From Abiotrophia sp. HMSC24B09 (GTDB lineage Bacteria; Bacillota; Bacilli; Lactobacillales; Aerococcaceae): a DNA stretch of 64,000 bases. The notes under the pieces were generated by a model. That model did not search any database and was not told the origin of the DNA. It saw only the letters and a list, made by a program, of their open reading frames with translations. The stretch spans positions 304,976-368,975 of the forward strand of contig NZ_KV822195.1 in NCBI RefSeq assembly GCF_001815865.1, given 5' to 3'. The first letter of the stretch is position 1, and every line of letters starts with the position of its first letter. The translations under genes were made by a program, and so were the position numbers. This document shows, piece after piece, positions 36,250-45,321 of the stretch.

Positions 36250-36341
36250 GTGAGACACTCCTTCGGAAGCTGTTCAATCAGCTAGCATAATCAGATACTT
36301 ACACGTTAGCACGAAAATTTTATCTGGTCAATCGCCATGAG

Positions 36342-36371
36342 TTGACAATCCCCCTAGGTCTGATTGATAAT
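36342..36371 (+). promoter_or_regulatory. Promoter of the SirTM operon
   Basis: Perfect TTGACA, 18 bp, GATAAT (five of six), 30 bases before the first start codon. Confidence 0.6.
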
Positions 36372-36400
36372 AAAATTATTGATAAGAATGGAGGGCTCGC

Positions 36401-37408
36401 ATGTTACTAAGTGTTTTGGATTATGCCATGGTGGACAGTGGCCGAACAAGTCAAGAAGCCCTAGGGGAGACAGTGGCCCTGGCTCAATTAGCAGATGAAT
36501 TGGGCTATCACCGTTTCTGGGTGGCCGAACACCATCAGGTGCCGGCTCTTGCCAGCGCCAGTCCGGAGCTCATGATTATGCATTTGCTAGGCAAAACGCA
36601 ACGCATTATGATTGGTTCGGGTGGCATCATGCTACCTCATTACCAGCCTTATAAGGTAGCAGAGTGGGTGACTACCCTCAGGTCTCTCTACCCAGGGCGT
36701 GTCAATGTGGGCTTAGGAAATAATCCAGGTACCAACTCTGTCAGAGAATTGATGGGCACGGGTGAACTTAAGCGTTCAGATTATGCCCAGCAAGTGACTG
36801 ATTTGGTTGAGTATTTGGCGGATCCTGACTCAGTTGGTTTGCACGCAGCAGGACCTAGCCAAGAGGCCCTCTGGTTGCTGTCGGCTGGCCTGCAGTCAGC
36901 CCAGTTAGCAGGAAGTTTGGGTCAGGCTTATGTCTATGGCTATTTCTTGGCGCCTGGCAAGGACCCACTTGCCAGTGCCCGAGACGCCTTAACTACCTAT
37001 CGAGCTGCCTGCCAAGAAGCAGGCCACAGGCCGCAAGCTAGCCTGGCGGTCTTTGTGGTCTTAGGCCAGGATGAGACTCAGTGTCAGCAACTCCTATCTG
37101 CCTTAGACGTCTGGCAACTGGGTAAGCAAGATTATGCTGAATTCAAGACCTTCCCAACAGTCCAGGAGGCGGCCGCTTATCCCCTTAGCCAGGAGGACCG
37201 AGCACAGATAGAAATCAACCGCCAGCGTGTGGTCGTAGGCACCCTTGATCAAGTCAAGCAGCAGCTAGATGACTTGGCGGCTAGCCTTGACCTTGAGGAG
37301 CTGATGGTTATTCCCTTAGTGCCAGATATTAAAAATCGTCAAGCAGCACTCCAGGCTTTGGCACAAGCCTATCAACTAAATCAAGATAAGAAATCGGAGG
37401 AATTATAA
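36401..37408 (+). CDS. Luciferase-like (LLM class) flavin-dependent monooxygenase
   Basis: 335-residue bacterial-luciferase-like TIM barrel. Characteristic segments are GYHRFWVAEHHQVP near residue 50, IGSGGIMLPHYQP and LYPGRVNVGLGNNPG. It is the first gene of the operon and overlaps gcvH-L by one base (TAATG). In extended SirTM loci of staphylococci and streptococci an LLM protein and an OYE protein accompany the core genes; its substrate is not known. GGAGGG precedes the ATG. Confidence 0.92.
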   Translation: MLLSVLDYAMVDSGRTSQEALGETVALAQLADELGYHRFWVAEHHQVPALASASPELMIMHLLGKTQRIMIGSGGIMLPHYQPYKVAEWVTTLRSLYPGRVNVGLGNNPGTNSVRELMGTGELKRSDYAQQVTDLVEYLADPDSVGLHAAGPSQEALWLLSAGLQSAQLAGSLGQAYVYGYFLAPGKDPLASARDALTTYRAACQEAGHRPQASLAVFVVLGQDETQCQQLLSALDVWQLGKQDYAEFKTFPTVQEAAAYPLSQEDRAQIEINRQRVVVGTLDQVKQQLDDLAASLDLEELMVIPLVPDIKNRQAALQALAQAYQLNQDKKSEEL

Positions 37409-37746
37409 TGAAGAAATTAGGTAACTATTTATGGGTTGAAAAAGAATGGGATATCTACACCCTCAGCATGACGCCAGAATTACAAGATGATGTCGGGACG
37501 GTTGGCTATGTGGAATTTACCCGCGAAAGCCAAGTCGAGGCTGGCGACTCCCTCTTAAGTTTGGAAGCCTCTAAGACGGTTTTAGATATTTTTTCACCCC
37601 TGTCTGGTCGCATTGTGGAGGTTAACTCAGCTGCTCAAGATCAGCCAACCTTGCTTAACTCAGCCAATCCAGCAGAATCTTGGCTGGTGCGCTTGACTGA
37701 TGTTGAGGAAGCAGCCTTCTTGGCTTTACCAGATCCGCTAGACTAA
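37408..37746 (+). CDS. gcvH-L: GcvH-like lipoyl carrier protein (GcvH-L)
   Basis: 112-residue lipoyl-domain protein. The lipoylation lysine is K56 in LEASKTVLD. No glycine-cleavage P or T gene is nearby, and the sequence is short and divergent from true GcvH, matching GcvH-L of SirTM operons. Established work on this operon type shows lipoylation by the linked LplA-type ligase, then ADP-ribosylation by SirTM, reversed by the linked macrodomain. Translationally coupled to the upstream LLM gene. Confidence 0.93.
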   Translation: MKKLGNYLWVEKEWDIYTLSMTPELQDDVGTVGYVEFTRESQVEAGDSLLSLEASKTVLDIFSPLSGRIVEVNSAAQDQPTLLNSANPAESWLVRLTDVEEAAFLALPDPLD

Positions 37747-37762
37747 GAGAGGTGGGGCTGAC

Positions 37763-38596
37763 ATGTTTGCACAAGATTTGGACGCCCTGATTCGTCATCT
37801 TGGGGCTAGCCCTGAGCCGGGGACTGATGAAGAAAAGTTCCGGCAATATCGTGGCCTAGTTAATCAACGCTTGCCTTATCCAGTTAGTCAGGACTACCTA
37901 GATTTGGAAAGTCGCTTCTTGGCAGCCTGGCGCCAGCAGGAAGCTATCTATCATTTGGCAGATTGCCAGAAGACAGCGCATCCCTCACTTTATCTCTGGC
38001 AGGGCGATATTACCCGTTTGGCGGTAGATGCTATTGTTAATGCAGCTAATTCGGCCATGCTAGGTTGCTTTGAACCTAACCATTATTGCATTGATAACCA
38101 AATTCATACTTTTGCCGGCGTTGGTTTGCGCTTGGCCTGTGCTGATTTGAAAAAAGCCCGGGGTGGTAAGCCGCTGCCTGTTGGTCAAGCTCTCATGACA
38201 TCCGGCTTTAATTTACCAGCCAAGCAGGTCATTCATACGGTAGGGCCACGCATTCATCATTTGCCGGTATCGCCCATGATGCAGGACCTACTCAAAAAGG
38301 CTTATCGGGCTTGCTTGGCTTGCGCCGACCAAGCGGGTTTGGCGACAATCGCTTTCTGCTGTATTTCGACTGGTGAATTTTCCTATCCTATTGAAGAGGC
38401 GACGCCGATTGCCATTGAGACGGTCTCCGCTTATCTAGCAGAGACAGGTTCCAAGCTCAAGGTCATCTTCAATGTCTGGACAGATAGCCAGTACCAACTC
38501 TATCATGACTTACTTCATTCCAAGGAGGCCTCCCATGTGGCAAGCACTAACTCAAACCTATCCCAATCAAGCCCAGCAACTCTTGGCCCTGCTTAA
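37763..38596 (+). CDS. Zinc-dependent macrodomain, protein-ADP-ribose hydrolase
   Basis: 277-residue protein. An N-terminal helical region (1-75) is followed by a macrodomain with [17 protein letters not shown]. The SirTM-associated zinc macrodomain signature follows: C102, H107 and C109 in [12 protein letters not shown]. It is expected to remove ADP-ribose from GcvH-L. The C-terminal 20 residues (after about residue 257) are Ser/Asn/Pro-rich and not family-like; they are read through the ribosome binding site and start of sirTM, giving a 62-bp overlap. This may be a lost stop codon or a coupling device. Confidence 0.92.
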   Translation: MFAQDLDALIRHLGASPEPGTDEEKFRQYRGLVNQRLPYPVSQDYLDLESRFLAAWRQQEAIYHLADCQKTAHPSLYLWQGDITRLAVDAIVNAANSAMLGCFEPNHYCIDNQIHTFAGVGLRLACADLKKARGGKPLPVGQALMTSGFNLPAKQVIHTVGPRIHHLPVSPMMQDLLKKAYRACLACADQAGLATIAFCCISTGEFSYPIEEATPIAIETVSAYLAETGSKLKVIFNVWTDSQYQLYHDLLHSKEASHVASTNSNLSQSSPATLGPA

Positions 38597-39410
38597 GGAA
38601 GCAGAGGCCGTAGTCGTAGGGATTGGGGCTGGCATGTCAGCTGCGGATGGTTTTACCTATATTGGCCCACGTTTCCAAGAGGCTTTTCCTGACTTTATTG
38701 AAAAGTATGGCTTCCTCGATATGTTGCAGGCCAGTCTCTTTGATTTCCCTAGTTGGTCGGAATATTGGGCCTTCCAAAGTCGTTTTGTCTGCCTCAACTA
38801 CTTGGATCAACCCGTGGGACCTTCTTACTTGGCTCTTAAAGACTTGCTCAAGGACAAGGCCTATCATATCATTACGACCAATGCCGATAATGCCTTCTGG
38901 GTGGCTGATTATGATCCTAACAAGGTCTTCCATATCCAGGGGGAGTATGGCCTGATGCAGTGCAGTCGCCATTGCCACGCCCAGACCTATCGGAATGATG
39001 CGCTGATTCGCCATCTGGCTCAGCATCAAGTCCAAGGCCAGGTGGCCTATGAAGACATTCCTCTCTGTCCTAAGTGCGGGGCACCGCTAGAAATCAACAA
39101 GCGAAATGCTGAAAAGGGCATGGTGGAAGATGGAGACTTTATGGCCCAATTGGGTCGCTACAAGGATTTCTTAGCTAACCATGTAGGGGACAAGGTCCTC
39201 TATCTTGAAATCGGGGTAGGCTTTACCACGCCACAATTTATTAAGCAACCTTTCCACCAAGCGGTCATGGCCAATCGGAATGCCATCTTGGTGACCTTAA
39301 ATCAAAAACAATATCGTATGCCACGCGCCATTCAAGACCGGACGGTCTGGCTGTCTCAAGACAGTAAAGACCTCTTGTTGGCCTGTGCGGCTGCAGCTAA
39401 TCAAGCTTAG
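38535..39410 (+). CDS. sirTM: SirTM-class sirtuin, protein ADP-ribosyltransferase
   Basis: 291-residue sirtuin with the NAD-binding GAGMSAADG (residues 31-39), TTNADN (114-119) and a zinc site formed by C143, C147 and the later CPKC pair. The catalytic His of deacylating sirtuins is replaced: the motif reads FHIQGEYG with Gln135 where HG is normal, as described for SirTM enzymes that ADP-ribosylate rather than deacetylate. ATG 38535 is chosen because AAGGAGG lies 7 bases upstream; it lies inside the macrodomain gene. The target is expected to be the lipoylated GcvH-L. Confidence 0.94.
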   Translation: MWQALTQTYPNQAQQLLALLKEAEAVVVGIGAGMSAADGFTYIGPRFQEAFPDFIEKYGFLDMLQASLFDFPSWSEYWAFQSRFVCLNYLDQPVGPSYLALKDLLKDKAYHIITTNADNAFWVADYDPNKVFHIQGEYGLMQCSRHCHAQTYRNDALIRHLAQHQVQGQVAYEDIPLCPKCGAPLEINKRNAEKGMVEDGDFMAQLGRYKDFLANHVGDKVLYLEIGVGFTTPQFIKQPFHQAVMANRNAILVTLNQKQYRMPRAIQDRTVWLSQDSKDLLLACAAAANQA

Positions 39411-39419
39411 GAGGATAAC

Positions 39420-40442
39420 ATGTATCTAATTGAACCTATTCGCAATGGCCAATATCTGCCTGATGGAGCCTTAACGCTGGCTATGCAAGTCTATGTTCTT
39501 AATCATTTAGACCTAGACGAGACCATTCTTTTCCCCTATTACTGTAAGCCTAAGGTGGAAATCGGTCGCTTCCAGAACGCAGAAGTGGAAGTCAACCATG
39601 ACTATCTTAAGGAACATGATATTCAGTTAGTCCGTCGTGACACGGGCGGTGGGGCGGTCTACTGTGATCAGGGGGCCGTCAATGTCTGCTATATTATGCC
39701 AGGTGATACCAATATCTATGGCAACTATCAACGTTTCTACGCACCCGTTGTCAAACTCTTGCATGATATGGGGGCAAGTGAGGTCGAGCAGAGTGGTCGT
39801 AATGACCTGACGGCGCTAGGTAAAAAGGTATCAGGTGCCGCCATGACCATGGTAGCTGGCAAGATTTATGGTGGTCATTCCCTCCTATTAGATGTCGATT
39901 ATGAAGCCATGGTGGAAGTGCTCAATCCTAACCGTAAGAAAATTGATTCTAAGGGCATTAAGTCGGTGCGCAGCCGGGTTATGGGCTTGCGCGAACTCTT
40001 GGACGAGCCCTATCGCCATATGACCATTGATCAGTTTAAGGATGAGGTCATTTGCCGTCTAATGGGGATTGACTCCATTGATCAAGCCAAGCGTTATCAG
40101 CTGACTGAAGAAGATTGGACAGCCATTGAAGCCCTGGCTGATTCTAAATACCGCAACTGGGAATGGAACTATGGCAATTCACCACGCTATAGCTATAATC
40201 GCGATGCTCATCTGGGAATCGGGACTGTAGAGTTCAGCCTAGAAGTTGAGGCTGGTCGCATTAGCAAATGCCGTATCTATGGTGATTTCTTCGGTAAAGG
40301 GGCCATCCAAGATATTGAAGAAGCCTTGCTGGGCACACCTGTTACTAAGCAAGATTTATTAGCAGTCCTGTCCAAACAGGACTTGGCTCATTATTTTGGC
40401 CCAGTCACCGCCCAAGAACTGGTGGACTTAATCCTATCCTAA
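39420..40442 (+). CDS. lplA: Lipoate-protein ligase A family protein
   Basis: 340-residue ligase attaching lipoate to carrier lysines. The family motifs are RRDTGGGAVYCDQGAVN (residues 74-90), the catalytic lysine segment LGKKVSGAAM and a C-terminal accessory domain. As the last gene of the SirTM operon it corresponds to the dedicated LplA2 that modifies GcvH-L. An AGGAGG site precedes the ATG, and a strong terminator follows. Confidence 0.94.
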   Translation: MYLIEPIRNGQYLPDGALTLAMQVYVLNHLDLDETILFPYYCKPKVEIGRFQNAEVEVNHDYLKEHDIQLVRRDTGGGAVYCDQGAVNVCYIMPGDTNIYGNYQRFYAPVVKLLHDMGASEVEQSGRNDLTALGKKVSGAAMTMVAGKIYGGHSLLLDVDYEAMVEVLNPNRKKIDSKGIKSVRSRVMGLRELLDEPYRHMTIDQFKDEVICRLMGIDSIDQAKRYQLTEEDWTAIEALADSKYRNWEWNYGNSPRYSYNRDAHLGIGTVEFSLEVEAGRISKCRIYGDFFGKGAIQDIEEALLGTPVTKQDLLAVLSKQDLAHYFGPVTAQELVDLILS

Positions 40443-40449
40443 CTTTTCG

Positions 40450-40483
40450 GCTCCTGCCCTTTGAAAAGGGCGGGGGCTTTTTT
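40450..40483 (+). terminator. Intrinsic terminator after the SirTM operon
   Basis: Stem GCTCCTGCCCTTT / AAAGGGCGGGGGC (mostly paired) and a TTTTTT tail. Confidence 0.85.
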
Positions 40484-40673
40484 ATGTCGCTACTAAACTT
40501 TTCTCCATTAAATTTTTTGGTGCTGCTCTCAAATGGAGTGGCCAAAATTAATATCACTGCCAACAAGAAACCGATATAATGAACTAGTCATGAAAAGCGA
40601 CTATCACCATAGATAAACATAAGTTTGAAAGCTAAAAGCCCCTAAACCTAAAATCACAAGAAAAATTTTTGCA

Positions 40674-40699
40674 AACCTAAACATTTTAGGTTGACCTAA
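40674..40699 (+). promoter_or_regulatory. Overlapping DtxR/MntR-type operators of the manganese transporter
   Basis: A perfect inverted repeat TTAGGT-TG-ACCTAA (40686-40699) covers the first bases of the -35. It overlaps a second inverted repeat AACCTAAA / TTTAGGTT (40674-40692). A further half-site (CCTAAACCTAAAAT) lies at 40641-40654. The rest of the roughly 270-bp gap between lplA and this region holds nothing else I can identify. Confidence 0.65.
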
Positions 40700-40719
40700 T
40701 CTTTTTTCTGGTGTACAAT
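40691..40719 (+). promoter_or_regulatory. Promoter of the manganese-type ABC transporter operon
   Basis: TTGACC, 17 bp, TACAAT. The -35 is embedded in the operator, so bound regulator would block RNA polymerase. Confidence 0.65.
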
Positions 40720-40750
40720 ATAATTAGCGGTAAGAGAGGAGATGATTTAT

Positions 40751-41482
40751 GTGATTAAAACACAGGATTTAACGGTCAGTTATGATAATCAAGTGGTCGC
40801 TTTGGAAGGGGTTAACCTGGAATTAGCGGGTCCGACCATTACTGGCATTATTGGGCCCAACGGTGCTGGTAAATCTACTTTTGTCAAAGCAATCTTGGAT
40901 ATGGTAGACCATGACGGCCAGGTTTTTCTGGACGGGGTGCCTGCCAAGAAGATGCTGAAGAAAGTAGCTTACGTCGGCCAAAAGAGCGACATTGATTTCA
41001 ACTTTCCAATTAAGGTCAAAGAATGTGTCTCCTTAGGCACGTATAGTAATCTCGGTATTTTCCGCAAGGTAAGTAAGAAAGAATGGAATAAAGTTGAAAA
41101 AGCGCTCGCCCAAGTTGGCTTGAGTGACTTCGCTAACCGACAAATCTCAGCCCTCTCGGGTGGACAGTTCCAACGCGTTCTGATGGCGCGCTGTCTGGTT
41201 CAAGAAGCAGATTACATCTTCTTGGACGAGCCCTTTACTGGGATTGATTCGGTCAGTGAAGAGATTATTATGAAAATCTTGAAGGACCTCAAGAACCAAG
41301 GCAAGACGGTCTTGATTGTCCATCATGATTTGCATAAGGTACGGCGTTACTTCGATCAGTTGATTATCATCAATAAGCAACTGATTGCTGTAGGGCCTAC
41401 TGAGCATGTATTTAATGACCAAAATATGAAGGCCGCCTATGGCGATAGCGTCTATTTTGGTAAGGGAGGTGACCTGGTATGA
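40751..41482 (+). CDS. mntA: Manganese-type ABC transporter, ATP-binding protein
   Basis: 243-residue ATPase of the metal ABC importer family. It carries Walker [10 protein letters not shown], signature [10 protein letters not shown], Walker [12 protein letters not shown] and H-loop VHHD. GTG 40751 is preferred because AGAGGAG then sits 9 bases upstream; ATG 40742 would touch the site. The stop overlaps the permease start by 4 bases. Manganese rather than zinc is suggested by the binding protein's ligands and the DtxR-type operator. Symbol follows staphylococcal usage. Confidence 0.93.
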   Translation: MIKTQDLTVSYDNQVVALEGVNLELAGPTITGIIGPNGAGKSTFVKAILDMVDHDGQVFLDGVPAKKMLKKVAYVGQKSDIDFNFPIKVKECVSLGTYSNLGIFRKVSKKEWNKVEKALAQVGLSDFANRQISALSGGQFQRVLMARCLVQEADYIFLDEPFTGIDSVSEEIIMKILKDLKNQGKTVLIVHHDLHKVRRYFDQLIIINKQLIAVGPTEHVFNDQNMKAAYGDSVYFGKGGDLV

Positions 41483-42327
41483 CCTTGATTCATGACTTTA
41501 TTGAGAATGTGTCGACCCTGCATTATATGCAGAATGCGCTAGTCACTGCCATTGTCATTGGGATTGTCTCAGGGGCTGTAGGGTGTTTTATCATCTTAAG
41601 AGGGATGTCCCTGATGGGGGATGCTATCTCTCACGCGGTATTACCAGGGGTCGCCTTGTCCTTCATCTTGGGGATTAATTTCTTCGTTGGGGCCATTGTC
41701 TTTGGGCTTTTTGCCTCCATGATTATTACCTTCATTCGAGGAAATTCCATTATCAAGGGGGATACAGCGATTGGGATTACCTTCTCCTCCTTCTTGGCCT
41801 TGGGGGTCATCCTGATTGGCTTGGCCCGGAGTTCAACAGACCTCTTCCATATTCTCTTCGGGAATATCTTAGCGGTTCAAGATTCAGACAAGTGGATTAC
41901 CATTTGGGTTTCCGTAGCGGTGCTGATCGTCATCATCCTCTTCTTCAAGGAGTTGCTGATTACGTCCTTCGACCCGCAAATGGCTAAAGCCATGGGTATG
42001 AAGGTCAATTTCTACCACTACCTCTTAATGATTCTCTTGACCTTAGTGTCTGTAACGGCCATGCAAAGTGTTGGGACCATCCTTATTGTGGCCATGCTCA
42101 TTACACCTGCTGCCACCGCCTATCTCTACGTCAATAGCCTTAAGTCTATGATTCTCCTCTCATCGACTTTGGGGGCTGTGACTTCAGTATTAGGTCTCTT
42201 CCTCGGGACTAGCTTCAACGTGGCGGCCGGCTCCAGCATTGTACTCACCTCAGCCGTGATTTTCGCGATTAGCTTCTTCATCTCTCCAAAACAACAATTC
42301 TTTAGAAAGCGGGTTTTACGCAAATGA
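41479..42327 (+). CDS. mntB: Manganese-type ABC transporter, permease
   Basis: 282-residue ABC-3 family permease with eight or so hydrophobic helices. The characteristic [16 protein letters not shown] segment (residues 45-60) and a later [14 protein letters not shown] motif are visible. It overlaps the ATPase gene by four bases (ATGA) and the binding-protein gene by four, so the three genes are translationally coupled. Confidence 0.93.
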   Translation: MTLIHDFIENVSTLHYMQNALVTAIVIGIVSGAVGCFIILRGMSLMGDAISHAVLPGVALSFILGINFFVGAIVFGLFASMIITFIRGNSIIKGDTAIGITFSSFLALGVILIGLARSSTDLFHILFGNILAVQDSDKWITIWVSVAVLIVIILFFKELLITSFDPQMAKAMGMKVNFYHYLLMILLTLVSVTAMQSVGTILIVAMLITPAATAYLYVNSLKSMILLSSTLGAVTSVLGLFLGTSFNVAAGSSIVLTSAVIFAISFFISPKQQFFRKRVLRK

Positions 42328-43241
42328 AACACAAGCTAATGAAATTAGTGGCACTCTTAACGGTATTGTTTTGTTTGGTACCAAGCGTGAGCGCCCAAGA
42401 TAAAAAACTCAAAGTTGTCGCAACTAACTCTATTATTGCCGATATCACCAAGAACATTGCGGGTGATAAGATTGATCTTCACTCCATCGTACCAGTAGGC
42501 CAAGACCCTCATGAATATGAGCCACTACCTGACGATATTAAGAAGACTACCCAAGCTGATTTAATCTTCTACAATGGCATTAACTTGGAAACTGGGGGCA
42601 ATGCTTGGTTCACTAAATTGGTAGAAAATGCCAAACGAGTGGAAAATAAAGACTACTTCGCAGTCAGCGAGGGCGTGGAAGTCATTCACTTGGAAGGTGA
42701 GGGCGAAACTGGTAAGGAAGACCCTCATGCTTGGTTGAACTTAGAAAATGGGGTAATTTACGCTAAAAACATTGCCAAACACCTGATTGAAAAAGATCCA
42801 AGCAACAAGGACTTCTACCAAAAGAACTTGGATGACTATGTTGCCAAGTTAGAAGCTTTGGACAAGGAAGCTAAAACTAAGTTTGATGCTATTCCAGAAG
42901 AGAAGAAAATGATTGTTACCAGCGAAGGCTGCTTCAAGTACTTCTCTAAAGCCTACAATGTACCATCAGCTTACATCTGGGAAATTAACACCGAAGAAGA
43001 AGGCACACCTGACCAAATTCGTGATTTGGTTAAGAAGCTCAAAGGCTCTAAGGTACCAGCTCTCTTCGTAGAATCAAGTGTGGATGACCGTCCAATGAAG
43101 ACCATCTCTAGCGAGACCGGTATTCCAATCTACGCTAAAATCTTCACTGACTCTATTGCTGAAGAAGGCCAAGAAGGCGACAGCTACTACTCTATGATGA
43201 AGTATAACTTAGATAAGATCTCAGAAGGTTTAGCTAAGTAA
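42324..43241 (+). CDS. mntC: Manganese-type ABC transporter, metal-binding protein (PsaA/MntC-like)
   Basis: 305-residue cluster A-I binding protein. Predicted metal ligands are H63 (DPHEYE), H135 (DPHAWL), E201 (TSEGCF) and D276 (IFTDS); Glu as third ligand and absence of a His-rich loop point to manganese rather than zinc. The signal peptide ends SVSA-QD and lacks a lipobox (VLFC does not fit), whereas homologues such as PsaA are lipoproteins. A terminator follows. Confidence 0.94.
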   Translation: MKHKLMKLVALLTVLFCLVPSVSAQDKKLKVVATNSIIADITKNIAGDKIDLHSIVPVGQDPHEYEPLPDDIKKTTQADLIFYNGINLETGGNAWFTKLVENAKRVENKDYFAVSEGVEVIHLEGEGETGKEDPHAWLNLENGVIYAKNIAKHLIEKDPSNKDFYQKNLDDYVAKLEALDKEAKTKFDAIPEEKKMIVTSEGCFKYFSKAYNVPSAYIWEINTEEEGTPDQIRDLVKKLKGSKVPALFVESSVDDRPMKTISSETGIPIYAKIFTDSIAEEGQEGDSYYSMMKYNLDKISEGLAK

Positions 43242-43252
43242 ACAAAATTTTC

Positions 43253-43291
43253 GCATCTGTAAAGTAAAAATACTTTACAGATGCTTTTTTA
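43253..43291 (+). terminator. Intrinsic terminator after the manganese transporter
   Basis: Perfect 14-bp stem (GCATCTGTAAAGTA / TACTTTACAGATGC) with an AAAA loop and a T tail. Confidence 0.88.
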
Positions 43292-43335
43292 TATGTTAGA
43301 CTAGGGTCTGTAATCAATTGAGGAGGTGAATTAAC

Positions 43336-43599
43336 ATGGCAGTTAAAATTCGTTTGAAACGTATGGGTTCTAAGAAAGCACCTTTCTACCGTATCGTTGT
43401 TGCTGACTCACGTTCTCCACGTGATGGTCGTATCATCGAGAAAATCGGTCACTACAACCCATTAACTAACCCAGCTACTTTAGAAGTTGAAGAAGAACTC
43501 GCATTGAAATGGTTATCAAATGGTGCGCAACCATCTGACACCGTGCGTAACCTCTTGTCTTCAAAAGGCATCATGAAGAAATTCCACGAAAGCAAATAG
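43336..43599 (+). CDS. rpsP: 30S ribosomal protein S16
   Basis: 87-residue ribosomal protein with the family start [20 protein letters not shown] and the [16 protein letters not shown] segment. AGGAGGTGAATTAAC precedes the ATG. It is followed after 35 bp by khpA, the standard pairing, but rimM-trmD-rplS, which normally come next, are displaced by 4.6 kb. Confidence 0.98.
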   Translation: MAVKIRLKRMGSKKAPFYRIVVADSRSPRDGRIIEKIGHYNPLTNPATLEVEEELALKWLSNGAQPSDTVRNLLSSKGIMKKFHESK

Positions 43600-43634
43600 T
43601 CTCGAGCAGTGTTCTAGATAAAGGATGATGAGAT

Positions 43635-43898
43635 ATGGTAAATATTGAAGCATTAATTACTGCAATCGTGAAGCCGCTCTTGGACCACCCAGAAGATTTT
43701 GGTGTGGAACAAGTAGAGACCGATGACTTCATGGAGTATCATTTGCACTTGAATCCGCAAGATGTAGGTCGTGTGATTGGTAAGAAGGGCCGTGTAGCCC
43801 GCGCCATCCGGACTATCGTCTACAGCGTTAAGACTCGTGGTCGCAAGCGGTCACGCATTGTCATTGCTGACCATGCGGAAGAAAGTTCAGCAGAATAA
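43635..43898 (+). CDS. khpA: KH-domain RNA-binding protein KhpA
   Basis: 87-residue single-KH protein (YlqC family) with the GRVIGKKGRVARAIR loop (GxxG as GKKG). KhpA partners KhpB/Jag in streptococci and affects cell elongation and RNA regulation. Short of accessory sequence, it is the standard second gene of the rpsP operon. A terminator follows directly. Confidence 0.95.
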   Translation: MVNIEALITAIVKPLLDHPEDFGVEQVETDDFMEYHLHLNPQDVGRVIGKKGRVARAIRTIVYSVKTRGRKRSRIVIADHAEESSAE

Positions 43899-43900
43899 TC

Positions 43901-43923
43901 AAGCGCCCTTAGGGGCGTTTTTC
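43901..43923 (+). terminator. Intrinsic terminator after khpA
   Basis: Short stem AGCGCCC / GGGGCGTT with a TTA loop and T tail, separating rpsP-khpA from the inserted membrane-protein genes. Confidence 0.75.
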
Positions 43924-43945
43924 TATATTCATTAGGAGGAAATCG

Positions 43946-44908
43946 GTGAAGAAAGAAGAAAGAAAAAAGCTTAAAGAAGTATTTGGTTGGCGGACATGGG
44001 CCGGTAGTGGCCTCTTGCTGTTCTTATTAATTTTTACGTCCTTTGCTTATCTGGCCCTCCTTGCGACCCAACCCCAAGCCCTTTTGGCAGGCCAGGAACC
44101 TTTCCCAGAAAGTTCGAGCAAGCATGTAGTGGTAGAAGCAGAGTCGATTTTTCTCTTGGCCGAGGAGGATAATGTGGCCATCTACCTTGTCTCAGCCGCT
44201 AAGGTAACAGATAAGCCTTACCTAGTCTTGGTCGCTAGCAAAGATGATCCGGATATCGCCGCTGCTCGCCTCAAGACCTATGGCGCGCTGATCAATGAAC
44301 CTGCAAAGCTAATTGGGGAAGTGGATAAGAGTGACGCGGCCAAGAAGCTTTTAGATACGATGGCAGGTAATAGTGGAACGGGCCTTCCATTCCGTGATCA
44401 GCTATGGACGGAATATCTGGTCAACATGAAAGAATATCGTCAGTCACAAAGGACCATCCATTGGCTAGCTTATGGTTTTACATCAGCCACTGTCTTGTGT
44501 ATCTTATGGGGCTTGTTCAATCGCTACCGTCGACATCAGTTCTATGGCCGTCTCTATGAACGTTTTCCTGAGCTCAAGGGCCAGCTTGGCCACTTGCAAG
44601 CAGCCAGTGATTATGCAGATGACTATCGTGGCCTCTACCTCTACAAAGACACTTTGATTTGCTTGGGGCTGCGCATGGCGGTTCTGCCTATCAACGAGCT
44701 AGTCGCTTTGACCTTGAATAAGATCGTTTCGCATGGTCGTTACGGGGCAAAACAAGTTAACTACTTCTTCCGAGCGCGAGATATGAAGGGGCAATTCCAT
44801 ACCTTTAGATCCTACCATGGTCGTAAGAAAACTCTGGCGGAAGACTTGGAGACCTACCTAGTTGTGATAGGGCAAGGCTATCCTGATTTGAAAATCACTT
44901 CTAAATAA
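43946..44908 (+). CDS. Two-TM membrane protein of unknown function, paralogue A (most divergent)
   Basis: 320 residues, start GTG 43946 after TTAGGAGGAAATC. Topology: a charged N-terminus, TM1 at about 18-38, an extracellular domain of about 130 residues, TM2 at about 173-193, and a cytoplasmic C-terminal domain. The C-terminal domain has the pattern shared with the next three genes (FYGRLYERFPEL, then GLYLYKDTLICLG). It lacks the extracellular QG-x-VYPKT motif found in the other three and the LVG-x-xH end. I recognise no named family and no catalytic motif. It has its own terminator; expression may come from read-through of rpsP-khpA. Confidence 0.8.
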   Translation: MKKEERKKLKEVFGWRTWAGSGLLLFLLIFTSFAYLALLATQPQALLAGQEPFPESSSKHVVVEAESIFLLAEEDNVAIYLVSAAKVTDKPYLVLVASKDDPDIAAARLKTYGALINEPAKLIGEVDKSDAAKKLLDTMAGNSGTGLPFRDQLWTEYLVNMKEYRQSQRTIHWLAYGFTSATVLCILWGLFNRYRRHQFYGRLYERFPELKGQLGHLQAASDYADDYRGLYLYKDTLICLGLRMAVLPINELVALTLNKIVSHGRYGAKQVNYFFRARDMKGQFHTFRSYHGRKKTLAEDLETYLVVIGQGYPDLKITSK

Positions 44909-44913
44909 GCTTA

Positions 44914-44938
44914 AGACGCCTTTGGGGCGTCTTTTTTA
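44914..44938 (+). terminator. Intrinsic terminator after paralogue A
   Basis: Stem AGACGCC / GGCGTCT with a TTTGG-type loop and TTTTTT tail. Confidence 0.82.
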
Positions 44939-45029
44939 GTAGGGGAGGATGTCTCAGAGCCTTTCTTTATTAAGCTCGGAGCTTTCATTAAGGGATATTC
45001 CTTAGGAATTCAAAAAAATTGAAAATAGC

Positions 45030-45058
45030 TGTACAAACGACTGAAAAGGGTTTATAAT
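45030..45058 (+). promoter_or_regulatory. Promoter of a deleted paralogue
   Basis: TGTACA, 17 bp, TATAAT. Instead of a gene start, the fossil C-terminus at 45072-45206 follows, as if the body of the gene had been deleted. Confidence 0.5.
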
Positions 45059-45071
45059 ATAGCTATACTAA

Positions 45072-45206
45072 GGTAGTAAGGAAAAGAGTTATGATGATGA
45101 AATCAATGCCTTTACTTACTTTGTAGATCAACACTACCCTAATATTCTAGTGGGTGCTGATCATGCACCAGAATACCAAGCATTGAAAAATGCTGCAGGT
45201 TTTTAA
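45072..45206 (+). pseudogene. Fossil C-terminus of a fifth two-TM paralogue
   Basis: The frame ending at TAA 45204-45206 reads ...AFTYFVDQHYPNILVGADH and then APEYQALKNAAGF. It aligns with the ends of paralogue D (YLDASYPQMLVGFDHKDEY, MALKQAAG) and paralogue B (YLQEAYPSMLVGVQHATDY, KELKRQA). Only about the last 40 codons survive; there is no start codon with a ribosome binding site. A promoter lies just upstream and a terminator just downstream, so the deletion removed everything between promoter and the last exposed segment. The 44939-45321 gap holds nothing else beyond these elements. Confidence 0.8.
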
Positions 45207-45222
45207 TAAGCCCTCACCGGGA

Positions 45223-45250
45223 GAGTCAGCCTTAGGGCTGGCTCTTTTTT
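45223..45250 (+). terminator. Intrinsic terminator after the fossil paralogue
   Basis: Stem GAGTCAGCC / GGCTGGCTC with a TTAG-type loop and TTTTTT tail. Confidence 0.8.
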
Positions 45251-45262
45251 GCCTATAATGGC

Positions 45263-45291
45263 TTCACACTGACTTCTAAAAAGGGTATAAT
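45263..45291 (+). promoter_or_regulatory. Promoter of paralogue B
   Basis: TTCACA, 17 bp, TATAAT, 30 bases before the ATG. Confidence 0.62.
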
Positions 45292-45321
45292 GAATTTATC
45301 ATTTAAGAAAGAAGGTAAGTT

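Noticed and set aside
37408-37746. True glycine cleavage H protein
   Set aside because: No gcvP or gcvT genes nearby, short divergent sequence, and a SirTM-macrodomain-LplA context; GcvH-L fits better.
42324-43241. Zinc-binding ZnuA/AdcA-type protein
   Set aside because: No His-rich loop and Glu as third ligand; the operator is of DtxR/MntR type.
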